From: JAAYJK01 sp964501655
Lineage (GTDB): Bacteria; Bacillota; Syntrophomonadia; Syntrophomonadales; Syntrophomonadaceae
Direction: 5' to 3'
DNA length: 64,000 nucleotides
Assembly: GCA_964501655.1 (NCBI GenBank)
Contig: CAZCTN010000005.1
Location: forward strand, 1 to 64,000
The translations under genes and the position numbers were made by a program. Positions 17,608 to 25,435 of the stretch are shown here, one piece after another. The notes below the pieces were generated by a model, which was not told the DNA's origin, searched no databases, and saw only the letters and a list, made by a program, of their open reading frames with translations. Numbering within the stretch: position 1 is the first letter of the stretch; each line of letters begins with the position of its first letter.

Positions 17608-17660
17608 GTTATTTCCGGCTGGATTGGGGAGCGGTAAGGGTGATTTGGAAGGATGGATAT

Positions 17661-18200
17661 ATGAATTATTACAAGAGAGATCGGGACAGATCTATAAGAG
17701 AACAGGGCTTGACCTTGATTGAGGTGACTGCAGCACTGGCGATTCTGAGCCTGATAGTCACCAGTCTATTCACGGCCTTTTCTGTTTCCCGGCTGTGGAT
17801 TGGCCAGAGCAGGGATGAAACTCTGGAATCCGCTTATGCCGCAGCAATTATGGAGTTGTTGAGGACCAATTCCTTATTGCTGCAGCGGCAGCTTTTGCAT
17901 GAGGAGCCATGGACTGCCCAGGATGATAATTCCGCAGATGAAGTGTTTGCTTTTACCCTGGATGGGAAGCTTATCAGCCTGGAAGCCCCGGCGGGTATCA
18001 ATACCTTTATAACCGCGTCCTGCTATGATGACCGGGCTTATTATGATGGCACTTCAGCTGAGGGCAGCCAACAGCTCGGCTATGGGAGTGATGCTAGGGA
18101 TATATTCTTTGGCAATAGCCTGATAGAAGTTGCCGTCCGAGTCACATACATTGAAGGGGGGGACGGCTGCCAGCTATGCAGCATAATCTCCGGCAGGTAG
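17661..18200 (+). CDS. type IV minor pseudopilin
   Basis: A 179-residue minor pilin. Leader MNYYKRDRDRSIREQG is followed by LTLIEVTAALAILSLIVTSLF with Glu at +5. The globular part is Asp/Glu-rich and resembles PilV/GspI-like proteins in general form only. ATG 17661 is chosen for the GGAAGG eight bases upstream; ATG 17604 overlapping the pilD stop is an alternative with a longer leader. Likely helps initiate or cap the pilus. Confidence 0.78.
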   Translation: MNYYKRDRDRSIREQGLTLIEVTAALAILSLIVTSLFTAFSVSRLWIGQSRDETLESAYAAAIMELLRTNSLLLQRQLLHEEPWTAQDDNSADEVFAFTLDGKLISLEAPAGINTFITASCYDDRAYYDGTSAEGSQQLGYGSDARDIFFGNSLIEVAVRVTYIEGGDGCQLCSIISGR

Positions 18201-18205
18201 TAAGA

Positions 18206-18757
18206 ATGGAAAATAAATCTTCATCGGGGATGACTCTGCTGGAAAACACTTTAGCCCTGGCTCTAATGGTTTTGCTAAGCAGTGCTTTGATGACTGTTTA
18301 CTGGGCGTCCAGCAAAGCCTTCAGCCAGGTCGGCAATATCAGTGAGATTCAGTATAACGTGAGAGAAGCCAGTCAACTGATACGCAGAGATCTTTACAGC
18401 AGTGAAAGCGCAGAGGTACTCGATGCCTATGGCCGTCCTGTGGCTTTCGGAGTATCGGGCATTGGCCTGAGATTGGTGGTGCCGGTTGCATCAGAAGCCG
18501 GAGTTCTGTACCATTCAGTATCATATTACTGCCAGAACCATACCCTGTATCGGGAGAGAAGGAGGCTGGATGCAAGGCGAAGCAGCAGTGATGGCCAGTT
18601 ATTGGATAAAATACCCTGTGCGGACAGGATAAGCCTTCTGAGTTTTTCCACTACCACCTTCGGGGCAGTGGAATATGAGGTTACTGGCGGTGAGGATGGT
18701 TTTAATTTTTGCTTAAATGGCAGGGGAAGCAGCAGGGCGCACGGGATAATAGAGTAA
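18206..18757 (+). CDS. type IV minor pseudopilin (PilW/GspJ-like)
   Basis: A 183-residue minor pilin with leader MENKSSSG, then MTLLENTLALALMVLLSSALMTVYW; cleavage leaves Met at +1 and Glu at +5. The body (NVREASQLIRRDLYSSE) resembles GspJ/PilW proteins, which often begin the globular part with such a helix. ATG 18206 has GGCAGG about eight bases upstream. It lies five bases after the previous pseudopilin, so the two are likely co-translated and form part of the tip complex. Confidence 0.78.
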   Translation: MENKSSSGMTLLENTLALALMVLLSSALMTVYWASSKAFSQVGNISEIQYNVREASQLIRRDLYSSESAEVLDAYGRPVAFGVSGIGLRLVVPVASEAGVLYHSVSYYCQNHTLYRERRRLDARRSSSDGQLLDKIPCADRISLLSFSTTTFGAVEYEVTGGEDGFNFCLNGRGSSRAHGIIE

Positions 18758-18770
18758 AAAAAGGAGAACC

Positions 18771-20483
18771 ATGAGCGGATCAAATACCGGACCGGTCCGG
18801 GGAAGTGCGGTAATAATGGCCCTGTTCGTGCTGCTGATAATAACTGTGATGGGCAGTGCGGTTTTAAGGATGGCAGCGGTGGAGAAAAAGGTAACAGAGT
18901 CTCAAAAATACACGGAAATGCTGAGACAGGCTGCTGATGCAGGGATACAGACCGGACGCAACATAATCATGAACTATACTGCAGCCAGACATGAGCTGCC
19001 CGAGCTTGAACACCTGTATCTGAATAATGGGATAAGGGTAGAAATAAGCTTTGAGGCCGGCTTGCTGGATGGACGTGAAATGGTCAGCGTTACTTCCCGG
19101 GCCTTTCTAGCGGATGTTTCCCCGCAGATCAGCAAGGCGGTTCGAGCGCTTATTCTGATCGATGCTTTGCCAGCTTATGTTATCCGGGCTGACACGCTGA
19201 AAATAGCGGGGCGCTATGAAGCGGCAGTAACTACCCGGCCCGTGGAGGAGGGAAGGCAGGATTGGGAGGTATACGATGCCGAACCTCGTTTGGAAGGAGA
19301 TCCAGCCTGCCCATCGGATTATCCCTTAAAAGGAGTCGATTATCTGCAGTTCGTCGACACATTTCGGGAAAATCATCCTTATTTTCGGTTGGATCAACAG
19401 CAATGGCCGGAATGCCATGAACCGGAGAGCACCTGGGAGATAAGCTATGAATACGGGTGTGTCGGGGAATCATGCTTTCACCAGCTGGAGCAAAGCAAGA
19501 TCAGGGTCAATCCATTTTATTATCCCCGGGGATATCTGCAGGTAGTAGACGGGGAAGGGCGGGAAGAGATAATGGCCGTAGCCTCCGGATGGTGTAATAG
19601 CATGGCTGAGGATGAAACCAGCTGGTTGTTTGAAGATAATCTGCCCTATCCGCTCTGGGGTGAATGCCCGAGCGAGAATTATTGTCAATCCCTGGTTTTA
19701 AAGGACTTAATGGAGTCGCGGAGCAGTATTATTTACCCGGATAAAACCTTGCAATCCAGAGATTTTGTCAAGGCTGCTTCATTGCTTACCAGCCTTGCGG
19801 CTCCTCATTTACCCCTGGATCTGCTGACCAACTGCCGCCGCTTGGCTCAGCTGGATCCGGAGTGGGATTACTTGGCGCCGGATTCCGGCCGCCTGCGGTT
19901 GGAGGGGAATGTCTACCAAGTGGATATCAACCGCTTGAACAGTACTTGTATCTTTATTGACCGGCCAGCCGGGGAAACAGTGGAATTGAACTTCAATGCC
20001 TGGTTGGATCCGGGGGAATCCCGCTTGTCGGATTGGCTGGAAGGTCCTCGGGAGCACTTTTACCATCTCATCCATGAGGGTTGGGGCGTGATTATTATCA
20101 GCCCTGCCAACCTCCGGATAATTGCAGACAGTGCCATGTTCGACCATCTCAATTCCCGGGTTGCTTTTTATGTTCTGTCCGGCGGGGATATGGACTTGGC
20201 CCTGGAACCGGTGTTTGCAGATTGCAGGGATGAACCTAGGAGTATTCGGGCTTTTTTACAAGCGGCGGGGGATATACATATGCTGTCCCGAGCATCTGGA
20301 TGCCATTACCAAGGCTGCATATATGCCGGTCAGCAATTATACATACAAATGGCTTGGGAAAGGGAGTTGGAATGGGAGCCCTATTTCACGGTTCAAAAGG
20401 ATGCCGGAATCATGCAGTTGTTTCCGCAATCATGGGTTTTCCTGGGATTGGCTCCCATCGTAGCCTGTACATATTTGGACTGA
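18771..20483 (+). CDS. PilX-like N-terminal pilus protein, large and cysteine-rich
   Basis: A 570-residue protein with an N-terminal PilX-type hydrophobic segment (GSAVIMALFVLLIITVMGSAVLRMAAVEKK) typical of minor pilus proteins lacking a classic prepilin site. The remaining 530 residues are not recognised: they are extracytoplasmic by inference, rich in Trp, Tyr, Pro and about fourteen Cys in pairs (CVGESC, CPSENYC, CHYQGC). Such a big exported partner of minor pilins may be a tip adhesin or scaffold. AAAAAAGGAGA lies just before the ATG. The gene sits between minor pilins and pilM. Confidence 0.65.
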   Translation: MSGSNTGPVRGSAVIMALFVLLIITVMGSAVLRMAAVEKKVTESQKYTEMLRQAADAGIQTGRNIIMNYTAARHELPELEHLYLNNGIRVEISFEAGLLDGREMVSVTSRAFLADVSPQISKAVRALILIDALPAYVIRADTLKIAGRYEAAVTTRPVEEGRQDWEVYDAEPRLEGDPACPSDYPLKGVDYLQFVDTFRENHPYFRLDQQQWPECHEPESTWEISYEYGCVGESCFHQLEQSKIRVNPFYYPRGYLQVVDGEGREEIMAVASGWCNSMAEDETSWLFEDNLPYPLWGECPSENYCQSLVLKDLMESRSSIIYPDKTLQSRDFVKAASLLTSLAAPHLPLDLLTNCRRLAQLDPEWDYLAPDSGRLRLEGNVYQVDINRLNSTCIFIDRPAGETVELNFNAWLDPGESRLSDWLEGPREHFYHLIHEGWGVIIISPANLRIIADSAMFDHLNSRVAFYVLSGGDMDLALEPVFADCRDEPRSIRAFLQAAGDIHMLSRASGCHYQGCIYAGQQLYIQMAWERELEWEPYFTVQKDAGIMQLFPQSWVFLGLAPIVACTYLD

Positions 20484-20502
20484 AGTTCGGGGGGTGAATG
20501 GT

Positions 20503-21501
20503 TTGAATATGTCTGGCATAGGGCTGGATATAGGAAGCAGGAAAATCAAAATAGTTAAACTTAGGAAAAACAAATCACAGCTGGAGATTTTAAGTTTTGG
20601 CAGCCGGGAGACTCCGCGGGGGAGCCTGGAAGGAGGTTCGGTTTTGGACCCCTACGTACTGGGGGATGTGATCGCTGAACTGGTACAGGAACTGGGCTTG
20701 AAGGAACGGAAAGTAAACAGTGCGGTAGCTGGATCACAGGTATACACTCGAATAATAACCATGCCCAGGCTGTCACTGCCGGAACTCCGCCAGGCGGTCA
20801 GATACGAAGCTGCAAACTTCCTGCCTGTTCCGCCAGAACAGGTAGCCATGGATGTATTTCCGATTCGGGAGTTCCAGGATAGGGAGGGGCAACGGACAGA
20901 GCTTTTTTTTGTTGCGGTAAGGAGAACGCAGGTAGAGAGAATACAAACTGCATGCCGACTGGGCAAATTGAAGCTTCAAACCCTGGAGATCGAATCCCTG
21001 GCCCTCAATCGGCTGTTTGCATGGGAAGACGCCAGTACCCGCGCTTTTCTTAATCTGGGTGCCCTGCGGCCATATTTTTCTGTATACCGGGAGGGGGTGC
21101 CGGTTTTCAACCGTAATCTGTCTTTTGCCTATTCCGGTTATCAACCCGGAGCAGCGCTTCCCTGTCCGGCTGAATATGCTCAATTCCCATTTCGCAGTAC
21201 GGATCGGGCCATAAATGATATAGTACGGGAGGTTGCTCGTTCCTGTGAATACTATCGCTTGCAGTATGGAAACGATCCGGGGAAGATACTGATTACCGGA
21301 GGAGGGGCCAGGATTCCTGGTTTGGAACGGGCTTTGGCCGAGGGTCTGGGTTGTGAGGCAGAGGTGGGAGATTGGCTCTCCCGGGCCAGAATTCTGCAGC
21401 CCTTGCAGGAAGCAGAGTCAAATGAACTCAGGTATGATTTTGCGGTAGCAGTTGGATTGGGATTAAGGGGTGTAAGGTCATGGGGAACAATAAGGAAATA
21501 A
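20503..21501 (+). CDS. pilM: type IV pilus assembly protein PilM
   Basis: Actin-like cytosolic ATPase fold protein that binds the PilN N-terminus. GIGLDIGSRKIKIVKL at the start and ILITGGGARIPGLERAL near the C-terminus are the phosphate-binding signatures; the length of about 332 residues is normal. The start is TTG 20503, seven bases after GGGGGTG; GTG 20494 and ATG 20509 are alternatives. It overlaps pilN by 22 bases. Confidence 0.88.
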   Translation: MNMSGIGLDIGSRKIKIVKLRKNKSQLEILSFGSRETPRGSLEGGSVLDPYVLGDVIAELVQELGLKERKVNSAVAGSQVYTRIITMPRLSLPELRQAVRYEAANFLPVPPEQVAMDVFPIREFQDREGQRTELFFVAVRRTQVERIQTACRLGKLKLQTLEIESLALNRLFAWEDASTRAFLNLGALRPYFSVYREGVPVFNRNLSFAYSGYQPGAALPCPAEYAQFPFRSTDRAINDIVREVARSCEYYRLQYGNDPGKILITGGGARIPGLERALAEGLGCEAEVGDWLSRARILQPLQEAESNELRYDFAVAVGLGLRGVRSWGTIRK

Positions 21502-22028
21502 GCATTAATCTGCTGGAAGCTGAACAGCATGTCCGGGGGCAGAAGATAAAAGCGGCCGCTGGTTTGTCTCTGGTTCTGGTACTTATGACAGGGATTATGA
21601 TAGGTCAGCATGCCCATGGCCGGCAGCAGATTGAGACCCTGAAGCAGGAGAACATAAGGCTGAATCAATCCTGTGACGACACCCGGATACTGTTGGAGGA
21701 TCGGGAAGAGGAAGAGATCAGCCTGGAACAGCTTAACCGCAAAAGTCAAAGAATTCAGCGGCTGCGGAACGGGATTGCCTCAAAGCTTGAAGTGCTGGAT
21801 GCCATTGAGGCAACGATACCTGCCGAACTGGATTTAACAGAAATAGTGATTGAGGATGACCGGGTCATGGTTAAGGGAGTTGCTTCTGCCTATGGGCCCG
21901 AAGTTATCTGGTTGAACAGTATTGGCGGTACCCCATTGCTGAAGGAGATAATAAGCATAGACTCAGGTCGGAAGGCAAAGGAGGAGGGAGTAAGTTTTGA
22001 ACTGGTCCTGGCGCGGGGAGATGATTAG
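21480..22028 (+). CDS. pilN: type IV pilus assembly protein PilN
   Basis: A 182-residue bitopic membrane protein. The cytosolic N-terminus MGNNKEISINLLEAE fits the PilM-binding INLLP-type motif. One membrane helix follows (AAAGLSLVLVLMTGIMIGQ), then a coiled coil (RQQIETLKQENIRLNQS) and a ferredoxin-like domain. It forms the alignment subcomplex with PilM and PilO. It overlaps both neighbours. Confidence 0.85.
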   Translation: MGNNKEISINLLEAEQHVRGQKIKAAAGLSLVLVLMTGIMIGQHAHGRQQIETLKQENIRLNQSCDDTRILLEDREEEEISLEQLNRKSQRIQRLRNGIASKLEVLDAIEATIPAELDLTEIVIEDDRVMVKGVASAYGPEVIWLNSIGGTPLLKEIISIDSGRKAKEEGVSFELVLARGDD

Positions 22029-22677
22029 CGGGATGTTGACCCGGAGAGAAAGAGCTTTGATAATACTTCTGCTGTTCCTGTTAATGATATACATATACTA
22101 TCTGCTTATATTTAACCCTTTACAGAGAGAGTTTAACCGGGTCAAAGAGGAAAATCGGCAAATGCTGGAGAGCATATCGGCTCAGCAACAGCTTCTGCAG
22201 CATGAAAGCAGAGGAGAAGGGGAACAGATAAAAGAACAAATGCAGGACCTTTTTCAGCAAGTTCCGGATTCACCTGCTATTCCACAGGTAATGAGTTCTG
22301 TGCAGGAAATGGCTGACGGATCGGGGGTGGATCTGCAGAGGATATATTATAAGAAACTGCCCGAGGATATAAGTATTAATGGCCAGGATCAGACCGGCCT
22401 GCTCAGTGAAGATATCGAGATTCAGGTTACGGGCCTATACCAGCAGTTGAGAAACTTTATAGCTGCCATTGAAGATAAGGATACAAGGATTATGGTTTTA
22501 AACAGCTGTCGAATAAAAAGCCCGGGATTATCCCAGAGTACAATTGACCAGGATGCCGAGTCAAAGACCGGCCTCTTCAATTCCCCCTGCCTGCAGGCGA
22601 ATATAAGCCTGAAAGTATATTATGATCCCGTTCTGCAGGGTGACATAGGGGAAGATGTGCTGCAGATCGGGAATTAA
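21997..22677 (+). CDS. pilO: type IV pilus assembly protein PilO
   Basis: A 226-residue bitopic protein: one membrane helix (ALIILLLFLLMIYIYYLLIF), a coiled coil (REFNRVKEENRQMLESISAQ) and a ferredoxin-like C-terminal domain. It pairs with PilN. The start is TTG 21997, six bases behind GAGGAGGGAG at 21981-21990; ATG 22021 has no spacer to its GGGGAG. The 32-base overlap with pilN implies coupling. It is the last gene of the pilus operon; no PilP or secretin gene follows, as expected for a Gram-positive-type system. Confidence 0.85.
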   Translation: MNWSWRGEMISGMLTRRERALIILLLFLLMIYIYYLLIFNPLQREFNRVKEENRQMLESISAQQQLLQHESRGEGEQIKEQMQDLFQQVPDSPAIPQVMSSVQEMADGSGVDLQRIYYKKLPEDISINGQDQTGLLSEDIEIQVTGLYQQLRNFIAAIEDKDTRIMVLNSCRIKSPGLSQSTIDQDAESKTGLFNSPCLQANISLKVYYDPVLQGDIGEDVLQIGN

Positions 22678-22703
22678 ATCACGCCTCCGATTAGCTCCGG
22701 CTG

Positions 22704-23900
22704 CTAGCTGAAAATCTCCCGGGCCAGGGATTGCCAGGCGGAGATTTTGCCTTGCAAACCGAGTTTTTCCAGGTAGGGCAAGCAGAGTTCAGTTTTTTTA
22801 CAGGGTATAATACTCCTGAGCGGTGATGGAGCCAGAGCATGTGCTGCATGCAGGGCCGTCAGGATGGTAAAACCTTCTGTGGGCCTGGTCTCGGGCCGGT
22901 AATAATGGGCCACAGCTTCCAGGAGCGCATCATCGAATCCCCGCAGCCCTAGATAATAGGCGCCCATTTCGGCATGAGTTATTCCGGTAAGTAATTCTTC
23001 TGCCTCCAGCAGGGTCATTCTGTTGGCAGTCAGGATAGTTTGTATTTCACTCTGGGTCCGCGGATTATTTAATAATAACAGGTAGCCGATATTGTTCAGT
23101 ATACCCGCTATTTTTGCCTGCTGAGCCATGGCTGGACTGCCGGTTTCCAGCAGGGTTATACCATAAGCCAGGTGGCCTATACCGAAGCTGTTGTGATTGA
23201 TAGACTCGGCAGTGGCCAGGATAAAGGCGGGTAAATGAAGGTAACTGTTTACCCCGGCATGAATTACTATAGCCCTGGTCATCTCCAAGCCCAGCAGGGT
23301 GACCGCCTGTTCCATGCTGCTGACCCGGTGCGGCAGGCCGATGGCAGGCGAATTTATTGTCTGGGTGATATGAGCCGTTATTGAACTATCATGTTCGATA
23401 AGGTTTGATATTCTGGCAATGGAAGGATCAGGATGAGAGATTTCGTCCATGACCTGATAGAATGCTTCGGGCAGGCTGGGCAGAGCATTTATCCAGGTGC
23501 AGATCTTGATTATTGTCTCAAATCCAAGTATATGGCGTATTTTATTTGTTCGGTCCAGATAATGCTTAAGTGTATCAGGTTCAACTGCTTCGTCAAAAAA
23601 ATGGTGAAAATAGGGCAGAAACCGGAGCAGCATCTCCCGGTCATGTTTTTTCAGCAGGGCGATGCGGATTAGGTCAGGGTTAGTATGGACGAGGGACTCA
23701 AAAAAGGCATTGGTATTATCATTAGACAGAGGAAGACGGCAGATAAAAAAGTCTACCTGCTGGGCTAGCAGCATACTATATATCTCTGACTCATTGCGGG
23801 CATATAAAAACTGATAATGTCCTCCCCCAAAGGCTGAATAATTATCCCATATTCTGAATGTATCGGGCCTATCGTCGGCGAAAAGTATGGAACTATGCAA
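22704..23900 (-). CDS. HDOD domain protein with N-terminal receiver-like domain
   Basis: A 398-residue predicted signalling protein. Residues 1-120 look like a degenerate receiver (SSILFADDRPDTFRIW, with the acidic pair but IC-R-L at the phosphorylation strand). The C-terminal half is an HDOD domain (LPSLPEAFYQVMDEISHPDPSIARISNLIEHDSSITAHITQTINSP and GILNNIGYLLL), an HD-GYP relative without most catalytic residues. HDOD proteins often regulate motility or second-messenger signalling. TTG 23900 has AAGGAG eight bases upstream. It converges on the pilus operon, suggesting but not proving a link to pilus control. Confidence 0.82.
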   Translation of the reverse strand: MHSSILFADDRPDTFRIWDNYSAFGGGHYQFLYARNESEIYSMLLAQQVDFFICRLPLSNDNTNAFFESLVHTNPDLIRIALLKKHDREMLLRFLPYFHHFFDEAVEPDTLKHYLDRTNKIRHILGFETIIKICTWINALPSLPEAFYQVMDEISHPDPSIARISNLIEHDSSITAHITQTINSPAIGLPHRVSSMEQAVTLLGLEMTRAIVIHAGVNSYLHLPAFILATAESINHNSFGIGHLAYGITLLETGSPAMAQQAKIAGILNNIGYLLLLNNPRTQSEIQTILTANRMTLLEAEELLTGITHAEMGAYYLGLRGFDDALLEAVAHYYRPETRPTEGFTILTALHAAHALAPSPLRSIIPCKKTELCLPYLEKLGLQGKISAWQSLAREIFS

Positions 23901-24006
23901 AATTGATCTCCTTCACCTGGCAAATTTTATCTTGCTAATGGCATATGTTCATTATAGTAAATACCAACTGTAAAAGGCGATACCTAAATGAAAAATAATA
24001 CCGGGT

Positions 24007-24186
24007 ATTACCTTAAGTGACATACTGGGCGGTCAGGGGAATACTGCCAGCTGTCTGGAAGTGGCGGGAAAGCTTGATCCGGAGACCCAGGCATATGAAG
24101 CGCAACCCGATGGAGGCAGACGGGTCTGTCTGACAACTGCTGAAGGATTTTTTAGGATAATTGCAGAGGTAGTTTCCCGAGTTTGA
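24007..24186 (+). pseudogene. possible gene remnant (60 codons, no start)
   Basis: An open frame from 24007 to TGA 24184-24186 with coding-like codon choice reads ITLSDILGGQGNTASC and ends FRIIAEVVSRV, but has no plausible start or ribosome site and is closed upstream by a stop. It could be the 3' remnant of a lost gene, or chance. The family was not recognised. Confidence 0.3.
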
Positions 24187-24214
24187 AGTTTATGGCAGGA
24201 ATTTTACCAAAAAG

Positions 24215-24221
24215 TGTCGAA
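24215..24221 (+). promoter_or_regulatory. candidate Spo0A box upstream of the BMP gene
   Basis: Exact TGTCGAA, the 0A-box core, 44 bases before the BMP lipoprotein start. A seven-base match occurs several times by chance in 64 kb, so this is only a lead. Confidence 0.3.
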
Positions 24222-24264
24222 AGTTTCAAAGGCTTAGGACAATAAGGAGGAGGTAGGCTGGATT

Positions 24265-25371
24265 ATGAAGTTTAAGAAAATTGCGGTGGTGATGCTGGCA
24301 GTAATGCTGCTATGTATATTTGCAGCGGGATGCGGTAAAGATGCTCAACCCGAGTCGCAAGCCCCAGTTGAACAAGGTGAGACCATTAAAGTCGGATGGG
24401 TATACATCGGTGTTCCTGGCGATCATGGTTGGACGTATGCCCACGACCAGGGACGCAAGTACCTGGAGGAGGCGATTCCCGGAGTGGAATCTATTAAACT
24501 GGAAAACGTACCGGAAGGTGCAGATGCCGAACGCAGTTTCGAACAGCTGGCCCAGGAAGGATGTTCAATAATATTCGGCACCAGTTTTGGCTATGGGGAT
24601 GCCATGCTGGCAGTAGCCCAGAAATATCCGGAGGTTAAATTTATGCATGCCACCGGGTTGCAGACCGCAGAAAATCTTTCCACTTATTTTGGCCGGATAT
24701 ACCAGGCTCGTTATCTGAGTGGAATGGTAGCCGGGGCAATGACTGAAAACAATCAGTTAGGTTATGTAGCGGCACTTCCGATTCCCGAAGTGGTGCGGGG
24801 GATAAATGCTTTCACTTTGGGAGCCCAATCGGTCAATCCGGATGTTAAGGTTAAAGTTGTATGGACCAATACCTGGTTTGACCCCACTAAGGAGAAGGAG
24901 GCAGCCAAGAGTCTGCTGGAAGCCGGTTGTGATGTTATAGCCCAGCACCAGGACACCACTGAACCGCAGGTGGCTGCTGAGGAAGCAGGCAAATATTGTG
25001 TGGGCTATAATAATGACATGCGGCCATTTGCCCCGGAAGGTAATCTGACTTCTCCCATCTGGAATTGGGGACCCTTCTATGTGGAAACCGTGCAGTCAGT
25101 TATCGATGGAACCTGGAGCAGCCAGGCATACTGGGGTGGCTTGGATGAAGGAATAGTGGATCTGGCCCCAATCAATGAAAAAGTTCCACTTGAGCTGGTG
25201 GAGCAGGTGGAAGTTAAAAAACAGGCTATGATCAACAAGGAATGGGATGTATTCACCGGGCCGGTCATAGCTCAGGACGGAAGTGAAAAAGCAGCAGAGG
25301 GACAGGTGCTTAGCGATGAAGAAATGCTGAGCATGGAATGGTTTGTTGCTGGAGTTGAAGGAAAGATATAG
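24265..25371 (+). CDS. BMP family ABC transporter substrate-binding lipoprotein
   Basis: A 368-residue lipoprotein of the basic membrane protein/PnrA family, whose members bind purine nucleosides. It has a lipoprotein signal (MKFKKIAVVMLAVMLLCIFAAGC, with Cys as lipid anchor). The mature domain starts IKVGWVYIGVPGDHGWTYAHDQG and contains the family segments IIFGTSFGYGDAM and QHQDTTEPQVAAEEAG. GGAGGAGG precedes the ATG. The following ATPase and two permease genes complete a YufNOPQ-like importer, so nucleoside uptake is the best inference; other small polar ligands remain possible. Confidence 0.9.
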   Translation: MKFKKIAVVMLAVMLLCIFAAGCGKDAQPESQAPVEQGETIKVGWVYIGVPGDHGWTYAHDQGRKYLEEAIPGVESIKLENVPEGADAERSFEQLAQEGCSIIFGTSFGYGDAMLAVAQKYPEVKFMHATGLQTAENLSTYFGRIYQARYLSGMVAGAMTENNQLGYVAALPIPEVVRGINAFTLGAQSVNPDVKVKVVWTNTWFDPTKEKEAAKSLLEAGCDVIAQHQDTTEPQVAAEEAGKYCVGYNNDMRPFAPEGNLTSPIWNWGPFYVETVQSVIDGTWSSQAYWGGLDEGIVDLAPINEKVPLELVEQVEVKKQAMINKEWDVFTGPVIAQDGSEKAAEGQVLSDEEMLSMEWFVAGVEGKI

Positions 25372-25394
25372 CAGGTATTTGCAATACTCAGGCG

Positions 25395-25412
25395 GGGCGG
25401 CTAAAGCCGCCC
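25395..25412 (+). other. intercistronic hairpin between BMP and ATPase genes
   Basis: GGGCGGC (25395-25401), loop TAAA, GCCGCCC (25406-25412), then TTTACTG. This strong seven-pair GC stem with a short U-run lies 23 bases after the lipoprotein stop. It may terminate part of transcription or protect the upstream mRNA so that binding protein exceeds transporter. Confidence 0.6.
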
Positions 25413-25435
25413 TTTACTGTGGAGGTAGGGCAGAT

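Noticed and set aside
17319..17660. N-terminal extension of the pseudopilin frame across pilD
   Set aside because: It is the shadow of pilD in another frame; the pseudopilin begins at 17661 behind GGAAGG.
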